Of a DNA stretch of 64,000 nucleotides, positions 50,874 to 60,075 are shown in pieces. This DNA is from JAFAXD01 sp051985675 (lineage in GTDB: Bacteria; Pseudomonadota; Alphaproteobacteria; Rhizobiales; Xanthobacteraceae), in assembly GCA_051985675.1 (NCBI GenBank), contig JBPYFJ010000002.1:32751-96750 (forward strand), written 5' to 3'. The notes under the pieces are model-generated. The model was given only the letters and a program-made list of their open reading frames with translations, ran no database searches and had not been told where the DNA came from. Numbering within the stretch: position 1 is the first letter of the stretch; each line of letters opens with the position of its first letter. A program made the position numbers and the translations under genes.

Positions 50874-51776
50874 TCACTCCTTCGGAAACTCCAGCCCCAT
50901 CTCGCGGTAGCGCTCGGGATCGTCGCTCCAGCCCTCGCGCACCTTCACGAACAGGAAGAGATGCACCGGCTGCTCGATCAGTTCGGCGATCTCCTTGCGG
51001 GCCGCAGCGCCGATCGCCTTGATGGTCGCTCCGCCCTTGCCGAGCACGATCTTGCGCTGGCTCTCGCGCTCGACATAGATCGTCTGATCGATCCGCACCG
51101 AGCCGTCCGGGCGTTCGCTCCAGCTGTCGGTCTCCACCGTCGATTGGTAGGGCAACTCCTGGTGCAGGCGCAAATAGAGCTTCTCCCGCGTGATCTCGGC
51201 CGCAAGACTGCGGGACGGCGCGTCAGCGATCTGATCCTCGGGATAGAGCCACGGTCCCGGCGGCACCGTTTCCGCGAGCCAGCGCCTGAGATCGCCGACG
51301 CCATCGCCGTTGAGCGCCGACACCATGAACGTTGCCGCAAAGGTTGCGCGCGTGTTGATCTCCTGCGCAAGCGTCAGCAGGCCCGGTTTGTCGACAAGGT
51401 CGACCTTGTTGAGCACGAGGGCTTTTGGCTGGCGCAGCTCGGACATCCGTTCGAACAGCGCCGGCGCCTCCGCCGGCAGATGGTGCGCGGCGTCGATGAT
51501 CACGCAGATGACGTCGGCATCCCCCGCCCCGCTCCATGCGCTCGCCACCATGGCGCGATCGAGCCGGCGGCGCGGAGCAAACAGCCCAGGCGTGTCGACC
51601 AGGATGATCTGCGCGCTGCCATCGACAGCGATGCCGCGCAGCAGGGCGCGGGTGGTCTGCGCCTTCGGGGTCACGATTGCGACCTTGTGGCCGACCAGCG
51701 CGTTGACGAGGGTGGACTTGCCGACGTTGGTCGCGCCGATCAGGGCGGCGAATCCGCAGCGCGTCGTCTCATCCAT
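50874..51776 (-). CDS. era: GTPase Era
   Basis: A 300-residue ribosome-assembly GTPase. The P-loop is IGATNVGKSTLVN, the switch region VDTPGLFAPRRRLDRAM, NKVD appears in VLNKVDLVDKPG, and the KH domain in KIVLGKGGATIKAIGAAARKEI. It binds 16S rRNA near its 3' end. The ATG at 51776 overlaps the rnc stop by 8 nt, so the two are coupled; longer frames are rejected. Confidence 0.96.
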   Translation of the reverse strand: MDETTRCGFAALIGATNVGKSTLVNALVGHKVAIVTPKAQTTRALLRGIAVDGSAQIILVDTPGLFAPRRRLDRAMVASAWSGAGDADVICVIIDAAHHLPAEAPALFERMSELRQPKALVLNKVDLVDKPGLLTLAQEINTRATFAATFMVSALNGDGVGDLRRWLAETVPPGPWLYPEDQIADAPSRSLAAEITREKLYLRLHQELPYQSTVETDSWSERPDGSVRIDQTIYVERESQRKIVLGKGGATIKAIGAAARKEIAELIEQPVHLFLFVKVREGWSDDPERYREMGLEFPKE

Positions 51777-52503
51777 CGGTCGACGTGGCCCCGGGGCCCG
51801 CGGCCGCCGACTCGACCCCTTCGCGGGCCAGCAGCACGGCTGCGGCGGCCTGTTCGGCAGCGCGCTTGGAGCGGCCGACGCCTTCGGCGGGCGCCAGGTT
51901 CGGCAGTTCGACGCTGATGCGGAACTCCAGATTGTGATGCGGGCCGCTGCGCCCGACTTCGCGGTAGTGCGGTGTCGGAAGCCCGCGTCCCTGCGCCCAT
52001 TCCTGCAGCGCCGTCTTGGCGTCGCGCGGCGGGCGCGCACGCGTGCGCAAGCGCTCACCCCACAGCCGCTCCACCAGCATGGCGGCGACCGGGTAGCCCC
52101 CGTCCAGAAACACCGCCCCAACCAGCGCCTCGCACACATCGGCGAGGATCGCGGTGCGGCGGCGGCCGCCGCCGTTGGCCTCCGAACCGCCGAGCTCGAT
52201 GGCTTCGCCGAGATCGATTGCGCGCGCGACCTCGGCGCAGGTTTCCTGCCGTACCAGCTCGGCGAGCCGCTTGGAGAGTTCGCCCTCGTCGGCCTTCGGG
52301 AAGGCGGAAAACAACAGTTCCGAGATTGCGAGCCCGAGCACGCGGTCGCCGAGAAATTCGAGGCGCTGGTAGCTGCCGACCCGGCCCTTGCCCTTGACCG
52401 CGGAGATGTGGGTCAGCGCCTGCTCAAGCAGGGATTCGTCGCCGAACTTGTAGGCGATCCGTTCCGCCAACGCACGGCGGGCGGCACGGCCCGCACGTTT
52501 CAT
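51769..52503 (-). CDS. rnc: ribonuclease III
   Basis: A 244-residue double-strand RNA endonuclease. The catalytic signature is YQRLEFLGDRVLGLAISE with the metal Glu and Asp, the second acidic site is DVCEALVGAVFLDGG, and the dsRNA-binding domain is DAKTALQEWAQGRGLPTPHY to GRSKRAAEQAAAAVLL. The ATG at 52503 overlaps the lepB stop (ATGA), so lepB, rnc and era form one coupled run. Confidence 0.96.
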   Translation of the reverse strand: MKRAGRAARRALAERIAYKFGDESLLEQALTHISAVKGKGRVGSYQRLEFLGDRVLGLAISELLFSAFPKADEGELSKRLAELVRQETCAEVARAIDLGEAIELGGSEANGGGRRRTAILADVCEALVGAVFLDGGYPVAAMLVERLWGERLRTRARPPRDAKTALQEWAQGRGLPTPHYREVGRSGPHHNLEFRISVELPNLAPAEGVGRSKRAAEQAAAAVLLAREGVESAAAGPGATSTDG

Positions 52504-53291
52504 CGCACGATGGTCAGCAACCTGTCCCAGCGCACGGACCAGGGCCACAGCCAGAATTGCCAGGCAGGGTCGCCGTCCTTGACCGAAAAGAAGATGATCT
52601 GCGCCTTGCCGACCAGGTTCTCGAACGGAACGTAGCCAACCTGGCTGGTGCGGCTGTCCTGCGAGTTGTCGCGATTGTCGCCCATCATGAAATAATGCCC
52701 GGGCGGCACCTCGAACACCTTGGTGTTGTCGAGAAACCCGGTGTCGGTGAGATCGCGCGTCTCGTAGCTCACCCCATTGGGCAGCGTTTCACGCCAGCGC
52801 TTGCCGGAGCCGCCGCCGGTCTCGTCGTCCCTGAAATCGGTTAGGCGCTCGCGCTTGACCGGCACGTCGTTGATATAGAGCAGGCCTTCCCGCACCTGAA
52901 TCTTGTCGCCCGGCAAACCGATCACGCGCTTGATGTAGTCGGTGGAGTCCTCGCGCGGGAGGCGGAACACCACGACGTCACCGCGCTGCGGGGAGTAGCC
53001 GAAGATGCGGCCGGAGAACAGCGGCGGCGAGAACGGGAACGAGTAGTGGCTGTAGCCGTAACTGTACTTCGATACGAACAGGTAGTCGCCGATCAGCAGC
53101 GTATCGCGCATCGAGCCGGACGGAATGTTGAACGGCTGGAACAGAAACGTGCGAATCACGAACGCGATCAACAGCGCGTGGATCACCACGCGTACCGTTT
53201 CGGCGAAACCGCCCTCTTTGCGCTTTTGCTCGGTCGACACGCTCATGGCCTTGGTTTTCACGTCCCGGCGGCCGCCTGTTGGGTCGATCAT
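52500..53291 (-). CDS. lepB: signal peptidase I
   Basis: A 263-residue membrane-anchored signal peptidase. The single span is VVIHALLIAFVIRTFLF; the nucleophile Ser is in FNIPSGSMRDTLLIGD and the general-base Lys in YIKRVIGLPGD; box E is YFMMGDNRDNSQDSR. A start at 53246 (MSVSTEQK) is also possible. It cleaves Sec signals at the periplasmic face. It overlaps rnc by 4 nt. Confidence 0.96.
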   Translation of the reverse strand: MIDPTGGRRDVKTKAMSVSTEQKRKEGGFAETVRVVIHALLIAFVIRTFLFQPFNIPSGSMRDTLLIGDYLFVSKYSYGYSHYSFPFSPPLFSGRIFGYSPQRGDVVVFRLPREDSTDYIKRVIGLPGDKIQVREGLLYINDVPVKRERLTDFRDDETGGGSGKRWRETLPNGVSYETRDLTDTGFLDNTKVFEVPPGHYFMMGDNRDNSQDSRTSQVGYVPFENLVGKAQIIFFSVKDGDPAWQFWLWPWSVRWDRLLTIVR

Positions 53292-53468
53292 GTCTGCTTA
53301 TCCTGCCGCCCGACCGCGGCACATCCTTAAAAAACCAAGCCCTGTCAGCGACTTGAACCTATCGCGCGCCGATCGATCGCAACCCCCGCCGCGCCGCCCT
53401 TGCGGCCCTATGTACTCACTCAGCGCCCGATGCACAACGAAGCCAAACGAACAACGAAGGTGTCTGTT

Positions 53469-53876
53469 TCAAGGCACCGGCTTCGGCAAGGCCGAAATGA
53501 TCACAAAAGCTTGCGCATACGGCCATTCGTCGGTCAGCGCCAGATCGATCTGCGGCACGTAACCCTCAGGCGTGATGTGCTCGAGCCGCCGCAACGCTCC
53601 GCCGGTCAATCGCAGGGTCGGCTTTCCGGACGGCAGGTTAACGACCCCCATGTCGCGAAAGAACACGCCCGCCCGCAGCCCGGTACCGAGCGCCTTGGCA
53701 CACGCCTCCTTGGCGGCGAATCGCTTGGCGTAGGTGTCGGCCCGATTGGCCCGGCGTTCGGCACGCGCGCGCTCGGTCTTGGTGTAGATGCGGTCCAGAA
53801 ACCGATCGCCATGCCGCTCGATCGTCTTGGCGATGCGCCGGATGTCGCAGAGATCGGTTCCGATGCCGATGATCAT
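53469..53876 (-). CDS. acpS: holo-ACP synthase
   Basis: A 135-residue phosphopantetheinyl transferase that converts apo-ACP to holo-ACP. The Mg-binding Asp and the catalytic Glu are in GIGTDLCDIRRI and RFAAKEACAKALGTG. Length is normal. It overlaps the pdxJ stop by 4 nt. The ACP-like protein at 36426-36725 could not be a substrate, since its serine is missing. Confidence 0.95.
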   Translation of the reverse strand: MIIGIGTDLCDIRRIAKTIERHGDRFLDRIYTKTERARAERRANRADTYAKRFAAKEACAKALGTGLRAGVFFRDMGVVNLPSGKPTLRLTGGALRRLEHITPEGYVPQIDLALTDEWPYAQAFVIISALPKPVP

Positions 53877-54643
53877 GCGCGCGACAATGCCTGCAATCGC
53901 GCGCGCCCGCGATCCATCGCCGCGCGCATGCAGCGCACGACCCCGTCGAGCCCGGTGAAGATCGCTTCGCCGATCATGTAGTGGCCGATGTTGAGTTCGA
54001 CGACCTCGGGCAAGGCCGCGATCGTCTCGGCGCCGACATAATCGAGCCCGTGTCCGGCATGCACCTCAAGCCCTAGGTTGCGCGCCCGTTTGGCGGCCGC
54101 CGCGATGCGGGCGAACTCGGCGGCGGCATCGGCGGCGCCGTCCAGCAGCGCCTCGCACCAGGTTCCGGTGTGGATCTCGATCACCGGAGCCCCAACGGCG
54201 GCCGCGGCTTCGATCTGCGCCGGCTCGGGCGCAATGAACAACGACACCCGAATGCCGGCGCCGGCCAGTTCGGCGACCGCGGTTGCGATCTGCGATTTCT
54301 GCCCCGCCACGTCGAGGCCGCCCTCGGTGGTGCGTTCGGCGCGCCGCTCCGGCACGATGCAGGCGGCGTGCGGGCGCGTCCTGACCGCGATCGCGACCAT
54401 CTCCGGCGTCGCCGCCATTTCCAGGTTGAGCGGCTTGGCGATCCGCGCCATCAGCCGCGCAATATCGTCGTCGCGAATGTGCCGCCGGTCCTCGCGCAGG
54501 TGCGCGGTGATTCCGTCGGCGCCGGCCGCGATCGCGATTTCGGCCGCGCGCACGGGATCGGGATGCGCACCGCCGCGCGCGTTGCGCACGGTGGCGACGT
54601 GGTCGATGTTGACCCCGAGGCGGAGGTTTGGAACGGAACTCAC
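53873..54643 (-). CDS. pdxJ: pyridoxine 5'-phosphate synthase
   Basis: A 256-residue PdxJ that closes the pyridoxine ring. NLRLGVNIDHVATVRNARGG, TAHLREDRRHIRDDDI, CIVPERR and LEVHAGHGLDYV are family signatures; the catalytic His and Glu lie in these. It overlaps acpS by 4 nt and follows rsh by 18 nt in the order conserved in Hyphomicrobiales. Confidence 0.96.
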   Translation of the reverse strand: MSSVPNLRLGVNIDHVATVRNARGGAHPDPVRAAEIAIAAGADGITAHLREDRRHIRDDDIARLMARIAKPLNLEMAATPEMVAIAVRTRPHAACIVPERRAERTTEGGLDVAGQKSQIATAVAELAGAGIRVSLFIAPEPAQIEAAAAVGAPVIEIHTGTWCEALLDGAADAAAEFARIAAAAKRARNLGLEVHAGHGLDYVGAETIAALPEVVELNIGHYMIGEAIFTGLDGVVRCMRAAMDRGRARLQALSRA

Positions 54644-54661
54644 GTCACGATCCGTGGCAGC

Positions 54662-56863
54662 TCAGCCGTTCACGCGCTCGGCGCCCGCCACTACCGGCTT
54701 GGCGCGCAGCTGCGCGATGATCGAATTGAGATGCTTGAGGTCGTAGACCTCGAGATCGATCGTGAGCGAGGTGAAGTCCGGCGACTTTCGTTCCATGCGG
54801 ATGTTGTCGATGTTGCCGTCGTGCTCGGCGATCACCTGGGCGATCTGCGCCAGCGAGCCCGGCTCGTTCACCGACTGCACCAGGATGCGCGCCGGGAACC
54901 GGCGCGCCTTGTCGGCAACGTCCCAGCGCACGTCGAGCCAGCGTCCAGGCGCATCTTCGAAATCCGCCAACGCCGGCGACTGGATCGGATAGATGGTGAT
55001 CGCCTCCCCCGGCGTCATGATGCCGACGATGCGATCGCCCGGCACCGCGCCGCCGTTGGGCGCAAACCGTACCGGCAGGTCGCTGTCGATGCCGCGGATC
55101 GGGATCGAGCCGGCGGTCCCCGCGGTCTCGGGCACCTTGAACACCACCGCCTTGGCCTTGAGCAGGCCGAACCAGCCGGAGTCGGATTTCGGCGGCTCCG
55201 CCGCCGGCAACCGCTCCTCCTTGTAGTCGGGGTACATCGCGCGGGCGACGTCGGACGCCTTCATCTCGCCACGGCCGACGGCGGCGAACACGTCGTCAAC
55301 GCTCACTCGCGCCAGCCGCGGCAGCGCGCCGGTCAGGCGCTCGTCCGAATAGGCGAGCTTGGCGCGATTGCACAGCCGCTCCACCAGCCGGCGGCCGAGG
55401 CCGGCGTATTGATTGCGCACCGCCACCCGGGTGGCGCGGCGGATCGCGGCGCGCGCCTTGCCGGTGACGACGATCGCTTCCCACGCGGCCGGCGGCGCGC
55501 CTTGCGCCTTCGAGGTCAGGACCTCGACCTCGTCGCCGTTCTGCAAGGTCGACACCAGCGGCGCGACTTTGCCGTTGATCTTGCAGCCGACCGCGTGATT
55601 GCCGATGTCGGTGTGGACCGCGTAGGCGAAATCGATCGGAGTGGCGTTGCGCGGCAGGGCGATCAGCTTGCCTTTGGGGGTGAAGCAGAACACCTGGTCG
55701 TGGAACAGCTCGAGCTTGGTGTGCTCGAGGAACTCTTCCGGATTGGACCCCTCCGCCAGGAGCTCGATGGTTCGGCGCAGCCATGCGTAGGCGTTGGATT
55801 CGCGCGAGAGCATCTCGGTCGGCGAGCCGATCCCGTCCTTGTAGAGCGCATGCGCCGCGATGCCGTACTCGGCGATCTGATGCATCTCCTCGGTGCGCAG
55901 CTGCAGCTCGACCCGCTGATTGCGCGGGCCGATGACGGTGGTGTGGATCGAGCGGTAGTCGTTCTGCTTGGGGTTGGAGATGTAGTCCTTGAAACGCCCG
56001 GGAACGACGCGCCAGCTGGTATGCACGGTCCCGAGCGCCTGATAGCACTCGGCGAGCGTCTTCACGACCACCCGAAAGCCGAAGATGTCGGAGAGCTGTT
56101 CGAAGCCGACCGCCTTGCGCTCCATCTTGCGCCAGACCGAGTAGGCCGGCTTGCGCCGGCCGCTCACGCGCGCCGCGATGCCGCGGTCGGCGAGCTTGCG
56201 CGCGAGTTGCTGTTCGATTTCGCCGATCAGGTCGCTGTCGCGCTCGGCCACCGCCTCGAGCCGCTCGTTGACGACTTCCCACGCCTCCGGATTGAGCTCG
56301 CGGAACGACAGGTCCTCGAGCTCCTCGCGCATTTCGTACATGCCCATGCGGGCGGCGAGCGGCGCATAGATGTCGAGCGTCTCCTCGGCGATGCGGCGGC
56401 GTTTCTCCTGCGGCACGTGGGCGAGGGTACGCATGTTGTGCAGCCGGTCGGCGAGCTTGACCAGCAGCACCCGCACGTCGTCGGCGATGGCCAAGAGCAG
56501 CTTGCGCAGATTCTCCGCCTGCTTGGCTTCGCGGGTGACGAGGTCGAGCTTCTTCAGTTTGGTCAGGCCCTCGACCAGCTTGCCGATATCCTTGCCGAAC
56601 AGGCGCTCGATCTCGGCGCGCGTCGCTTCGGTGTCTTCGATGGTGTCGTGCAGCAGCGCCGCCGCGATGGTGGCGTCGTCGAGCTTGAGGTCGGTCAGGA
56701 TCGCGGCGACCTCGAGCGGATGGGAGAAATAGGGATCGCCCGAGGCGCGCACCTGCTCGCCATGGGCCTTCATGGCGTAGACATAGGCGCGGTTAAGCAG
56801 TTCCTCGTTGACCTTGGGGTTATACTTGCGCACCCGCTCGACGAGGTCGTACTGGCGCATCAT
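54662..56863 (-). CDS. rsh: bifunctional (p)ppGpp synthetase/hydrolase (Rsh)
   Basis: A RelA/SpoT homologue of about 733 residues. The hydrolase HD motif is ALLHDTIEDTEATR; the synthetase region is FGFRVVVKTLAECYQALGTVH with SNPKQNDYRSIHTTV; the TGS domain follows (VFCFTPKGKLIALPRNATPI) and a C-terminal ACT domain ends at about RAKPVVAG. The start MMRQYDLVERV is chosen because relatives start there; the open frame extends to 57016 with no better start. It sets ppGpp for the stringent response. rpoZ, usually next door, is not seen upstream. Confidence 0.93.
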   Translation of the reverse strand: MMRQYDLVERVRKYNPKVNEELLNRAYVYAMKAHGEQVRASGDPYFSHPLEVAAILTDLKLDDATIAAALLHDTIEDTEATRAEIERLFGKDIGKLVEGLTKLKKLDLVTREAKQAENLRKLLLAIADDVRVLLVKLADRLHNMRTLAHVPQEKRRRIAEETLDIYAPLAARMGMYEMREELEDLSFRELNPEAWEVVNERLEAVAERDSDLIGEIEQQLARKLADRGIAARVSGRRKPAYSVWRKMERKAVGFEQLSDIFGFRVVVKTLAECYQALGTVHTSWRVVPGRFKDYISNPKQNDYRSIHTTVIGPRNQRVELQLRTEEMHQIAEYGIAAHALYKDGIGSPTEMLSRESNAYAWLRRTIELLAEGSNPEEFLEHTKLELFHDQVFCFTPKGKLIALPRNATPIDFAYAVHTDIGNHAVGCKINGKVAPLVSTLQNGDEVEVLTSKAQGAPPAAWEAIVVTGKARAAIRRATRVAVRNQYAGLGRRLVERLCNRAKLAYSDERLTGALPRLARVSVDDVFAAVGRGEMKASDVARAMYPDYKEERLPAAEPPKSDSGWFGLLKAKAVVFKVPETAGTAGSIPIRGIDSDLPVRFAPNGGAVPGDRIVGIMTPGEAITIYPIQSPALADFEDAPGRWLDVRWDVADKARRFPARILVQSVNEPGSLAQIAQVIAEHDGNIDNIRMERKSPDFTSLTIDLEVYDLKHLNSIIAQLRAKPVVAGAERVNG

Positions 56864-57096
56864 GCGCTTGGCCGACGCCGGCAAGGCCAGGCCGACGATG
56901 CCACGATGCTCGCGCGGCGCGCGGGTGCGCGCCTGATTCTGCATTCGCGGCAACTCTTTAGGCGAGCGCGGCATTCCAGTCGGCCTTTCGCGGCGCGCGA
57001 GCGCCGGCGTCTTCAACGGTATTTAGGTTAACATGGCGCCGGCCGCGCGCGCGTGAATGCCCATTCTACTCCACCGGGATTGCACTCCGTAAACGA

Positions 57097-57120
57097 AAAC
57101 CCCGCCGTGAGGCGGGGTTT
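57097..57120 (-). terminator. strong terminator downstream of the Gln/Gly peptide gene
   Basis: A perfect 10-bp stem (AAACCCCGCC at 57097-57106 with GGCGGGGTTT at 57111-57120) and a GTGA loop; on the minus strand TTTTCGTTT follows. It lies 23 nt after the stop of the 57144 gene. Confidence 0.85.
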
Positions 57121-57143
57121 CGCAGCACGCAATACAAGTAAGG

Positions 57144-57326
57144 TTAGCGCTGGCCGCTCTGCTGGCCGCCACCCTGCTGGCCGCCACCCTGCTGGCCGCC
57201 GCGTTGGCCGCCCTGCTGGCCCGGATGCTGGGTCTGCTGGCCGGGCTTCTGCTGGCCGCCGCCCTGCTGCTGCCCGGGCTTCTGCTGACCACCTTGCTGA
57301 TGCTGTGGATTCTGGTTCTGGGACAT
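57144..57326 (-). CDS. Gln/Gly-repeat low-complexity peptide
   Basis: A 60-residue protein. The ATG at 57326 has GGAG 6 nt upstream; a start 12 nt earlier is possible. The sequence is almost wholly Gln, Gly, Pro and Lys in repeats such as GGQQ and KPGQQ, starting MSQNQNPQHQ. It has no signal peptide and is predicted disordered. The gene contains a 15-bp tandem repeat (CTGCTGGCCGCCACC on the plus strand, about three copies). A good terminator follows. Function unknown; similar short peptides occur in Bradyrhizobium, as I recall. Confidence 0.7.
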   Translation of the reverse strand: MSQNQNPQHQQGGQQKPGQQQGGGQQKPGQQTQHPGQQGGQRGGQQGGGQQGGGQQSGQR

Positions 57327-57539
57327 TCGGTTCTCCATGATGAAGCCCTCGCCCGCGAGCTAGGAGGTAGCGGCGAAGTGTGTTCCCCGGGCGGCCGCAA
57401 TGAGGAGATCCGTTCACGATCCAGCGGTGCCTTTTTACAGCCGGTCGATCACGTGCGTTCACGCGGGCGTGATTGCCGACGAACCCGCGCGGAGTCGGAC
57501 CGCATGGGGCGCGGGGAGGCCTGTGATCGAGAATTTGCG

Positions 57540-58094
57540 CTAAACCCGCTTGTAGACCCGGCCGTGATAGACCAGCGCCGGCCCCTCGGTGCCGAGCCTG
57601 ATCGCCTCGACCACGCCGAAGATCACGTTGTGGCTCGCCACCGCCTTGATCTCGACCACGCGGCAATCGCAGGCCACGATCGCCGATCCGAGCACGGGCG
57701 CGCCGGTTGCGAGGGTCGCCCACTCCCCGACCTGGAAGCGGTCCGCCAGCGCGGCGCCGGTGCGGCCCGCGAACATGTTCGACAGCTCCTCGTGATCGGC
57801 GGCGAGCGTATTGACGCAAAACACCCGGTTGGCGGCGAGCAGCGGGCTCCCCTGGCTCTTGCGGTTGAGGCACACCAGGAGCGTCGGCGGGTTGTCGGAG
57901 ACCGAGCAGATCGCGGTCGCGGTGAACCCGGTCTTGCCGCCCGGCCCGTCGGTGGTGACGACGTGGACCGCGCTGCCATAGCGGCTCATGGCCTCGCGAA
58001 AGAGCTTTGGGTCGACCGCAACGACCGGTTCGGGCCCGATCGCCTCGAAGGCTCCGGCCATGGCGTCGTCGGGACGTTGTTCGAACCAGCTCAT
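57540..58094 (-). CDS. flavin reductase-like protein (HpaC type)
   Basis: A 184-residue flavin reductase family member. The FMN-binding features are GSAVHVVTTDGPGGKTGFTATAICSVSDNPPTLLVCLN (a long run here noted by its G-F-T-A and S-V-S motifs), CVNTLAADHEELSNMFAG, DCRVVEIKAVASHNVIFGVV and ending LVYHGRVYKRV. The start at 58094 (MSWFEQRP) is one of several weak options. It supplies reduced flavin to a partner oxygenase; the HpaB-like gene on the same strand 127 bp upstream is the likely partner. Confidence 0.88.
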   Translation of the reverse strand: MSWFEQRPDDAMAGAFEAIGPEPVVAVDPKLFREAMSRYGSAVHVVTTDGPGGKTGFTATAICSVSDNPPTLLVCLNRKSQGSPLLAANRVFCVNTLAADHEELSNMFAGRTGAALADRFQVGEWATLATGAPVLGSAIVACDCRVVEIKAVASHNVIFGVVEAIRLGTEGPALVYHGRVYKRV

Positions 58095-58221
58095 GGGCCA
58101 TTCAATATGGGGCGACCCATTCCGCATATCGAGATGGGACGACGCCCGCAAGCCTGCCCACACACGGGGCCGCCATGCATAAGCGACCGGTGCAGGAGAA
58201 GCTCGCCCGCAAAGCGCCCGG

Positions 58222-59799
58222 TCACTCAGCTGCGCGTGCCGTGCCGCCCGGCGGCGCCGCCCGGTCGTCCGGGTTGAGCCAGGTCGGGTCGCGCCAGCCG
58301 TTCTCGTCGTAGTCCGCCATGCACTGCTCGGCGAGCGCCACCATCTTGTCGAGCGCACCCGAGCCGCGCGCGTTCCACATGCACTGGATGCGGATGTCCT
58401 CGTGGTTGCCGGCGTAGTTGATCTCGTAGAGCTCGTGGCGGCCGCCGAACTCGGTGCCGACCGCGTCCCACAACAGCTTCATGATCTTGATGCGCTCGCG
58501 ATACCCCATGTTGTTGGAGCCGCGCACGTATTTCGCCAGGTACTTGTCGATCGCCGGATTGGCAAAATCCTTGGTCGAGGACGGCAGATAGATCAGCGAG
58601 GACGCCACGATCTTCTCGACGATCTCCTTGACCCGGCCATAGGCGTCGCCAGCGAACACGCGGTAGCTCGAGCCCGACTGCGCGTTCGGCAGCACGGTGT
58701 CGCCGACCCACGGCGTTGGGTTGGTCGCCATCGCGTCGGAGATCGCCCAGAACAGGTTGCGCCACGCGATGATCTCGCCCAGCATCGCCTGGTTGCCGCG
58801 GAACTCGTCCGAGCCGGCCGCCCGCAGCGCCTTGGCGATGATCCCGACCAGGAAGTCGAGCTTGACCGCGAAGCGTGTGCAACCCTGGAACTGATAGCCG
58901 TTGAGGAAGCCGGAGCGCGGATAGAAGATCTTGATCTTCTCGACGTCGCGATGCAGCAGCACGTCCTCCCACGGGATCAGCACGTTGTCGAACACGAAGA
59001 TCGCGTCGTTCTCGTCGAAGCGCGAGGACAGCGGATAGTCGAACGGGGTGCCGAGCGTGTTCGCCATCATCTCGTAGGAGTTACGGCAGAACAGCTTCAC
59101 ACCCGGCGCGTTCATCGGCGCGATGAACATCACCGCGAGATCGGAATCGTTGATCGGCATCGCCGCGTTCTGGCCGAGGAAATTGTAATGCGTGAGCGCC
59201 GACGAGGTGGCCACCACCTTGGCGCCGCTCACGTAGATCCCGGCGTCGGTCTCCTTCTGGATCGTGATGAACACGTCCTTGACCTGGTCGGGGGGCTTGG
59301 AACGATCGACCGGCGGGTTGACGATCGCGTGGTTCATGAACAGCACGTTGTCCTGGCAGCGCTTGTACCAGGCCTTGGCGTTGTCGGAGAACTTGCCGTA
59401 GAACGCGTGATGCGCGCCCAGCGTGTTCATCAGCGACGCCTTGTAGTCGGGCGTGCGTCCCATCCAGCCGTAGGTCATGCGCGCCCATTGCGCGATCGCC
59501 TCACGCTGGCCGATCAGGTCCTCGCGCGAGTGCGCGACCTTGAAGAACTTGTGGGTAAAGCCGCCCGAGCCGGTATCGGTCGGACAGGTCAGCACGTCCT
59601 TGGTGGCGGGATCGTGCAGCGCGTCATAGAGCTTGGCGATCGAGCGCGCCGCGTTGCGGAACGCCGGATGCGTAGTGACGTCGGCGACGCGTTCGCCGTA
59701 GATATAGACCTCACGGCCGTCGCGCAGGCTTTCGAGATATTCGGCGCCGGTGAACGGCCGCGTCCGGTCGGACAAGACGTCTTCTGGTTTTGCCGGCAT
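58222..59799 (-). CDS. 4-hydroxyphenylacetate 3-monooxygenase-like oxygenase (HpaB type)
   Basis: A 525-residue FADH2-using monooxygenase of the HpaB family. The N-terminal and middle parts RPFTGAEYLESLRDGREVYI, HKFFKVAHSREDLIGQREAI, KASLMNTLGAHHAFYG and TDAGIYVSGAKVVATSSALT, and the ring-binding block VLIPWEDVLLHRDVEK are typical. GAGGAAGGA lies before the ATG at 59799; a longer frame is rejected. With the flavin reductase gene downstream it forms a two-component system for a phenol or related aromatic; substrate unknown. It is divergent from livH, whose transporter may import the substrate. Confidence 0.9.
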   Translation of the reverse strand: MPAKPEDVLSDRTRPFTGAEYLESLRDGREVYIYGERVADVTTHPAFRNAARSIAKLYDALHDPATKDVLTCPTDTGSGGFTHKFFKVAHSREDLIGQREAIAQWARMTYGWMGRTPDYKASLMNTLGAHHAFYGKFSDNAKAWYKRCQDNVLFMNHAIVNPPVDRSKPPDQVKDVFITIQKETDAGIYVSGAKVVATSSALTHYNFLGQNAAMPINDSDLAVMFIAPMNAPGVKLFCRNSYEMMANTLGTPFDYPLSSRFDENDAIFVFDNVLIPWEDVLLHRDVEKIKIFYPRSGFLNGYQFQGCTRFAVKLDFLVGIIAKALRAAGSDEFRGNQAMLGEIIAWRNLFWAISDAMATNPTPWVGDTVLPNAQSGSSYRVFAGDAYGRVKEIVEKIVASSLIYLPSSTKDFANPAIDKYLAKYVRGSNNMGYRERIKIMKLLWDAVGTEFGGRHELYEINYAGNHEDIRIQCMWNARGSGALDKMVALAEQCMADYDENGWRDPTWLNPDDRAAPPGGTARAAE

Positions 59800-60075
59800 T
59801 GTTGCTGTCCTTCCTCGCGGTGCCGCGATGAGCACCTCACTGTCGGCGGAGCATCGCGCCGCCGGGGTCGCGCGAACAGAGATAAATCCCGGAAGCGGTA
59901 GGACAATTCGGGACCGTCCGCCACCCGCTACCGAGCGCCGCCGCGCCGTTGCGGGGCGAAACACCCCCTGTTAAGACCGTTGGCCCGGGGGAAGCTCGAC
60001 CCGAATCGGCGGCGGATCGAGCATCAAGCGCTCGCCGTCGCCGCCTTTGTTGGCCAGCGAGCCGTGGGGTCGCGC

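Noticed and set aside
48009..57031. Very long open frames opposite parC (689 codons) and opposite rsh (953 codons) on the plus strand
   Set aside because: They are antisense to well-conserved genes, rich in Arg/His/Asp/Gln from high-GC codon mirror effects, lack ribosome binding sites and show no domain.
57097..57120. This hairpin as part of the REP-like family near the right end
   Set aside because: It has the typical shape and T-run of an intrinsic terminator and shares no sequence with the CCTCTCCCCGC repeats.
57144..57326. The direct tandem units as a CRISPR array
   Set aside because: The 15-bp units are contiguous with no spacers and encode a Gln/Gly repeat.
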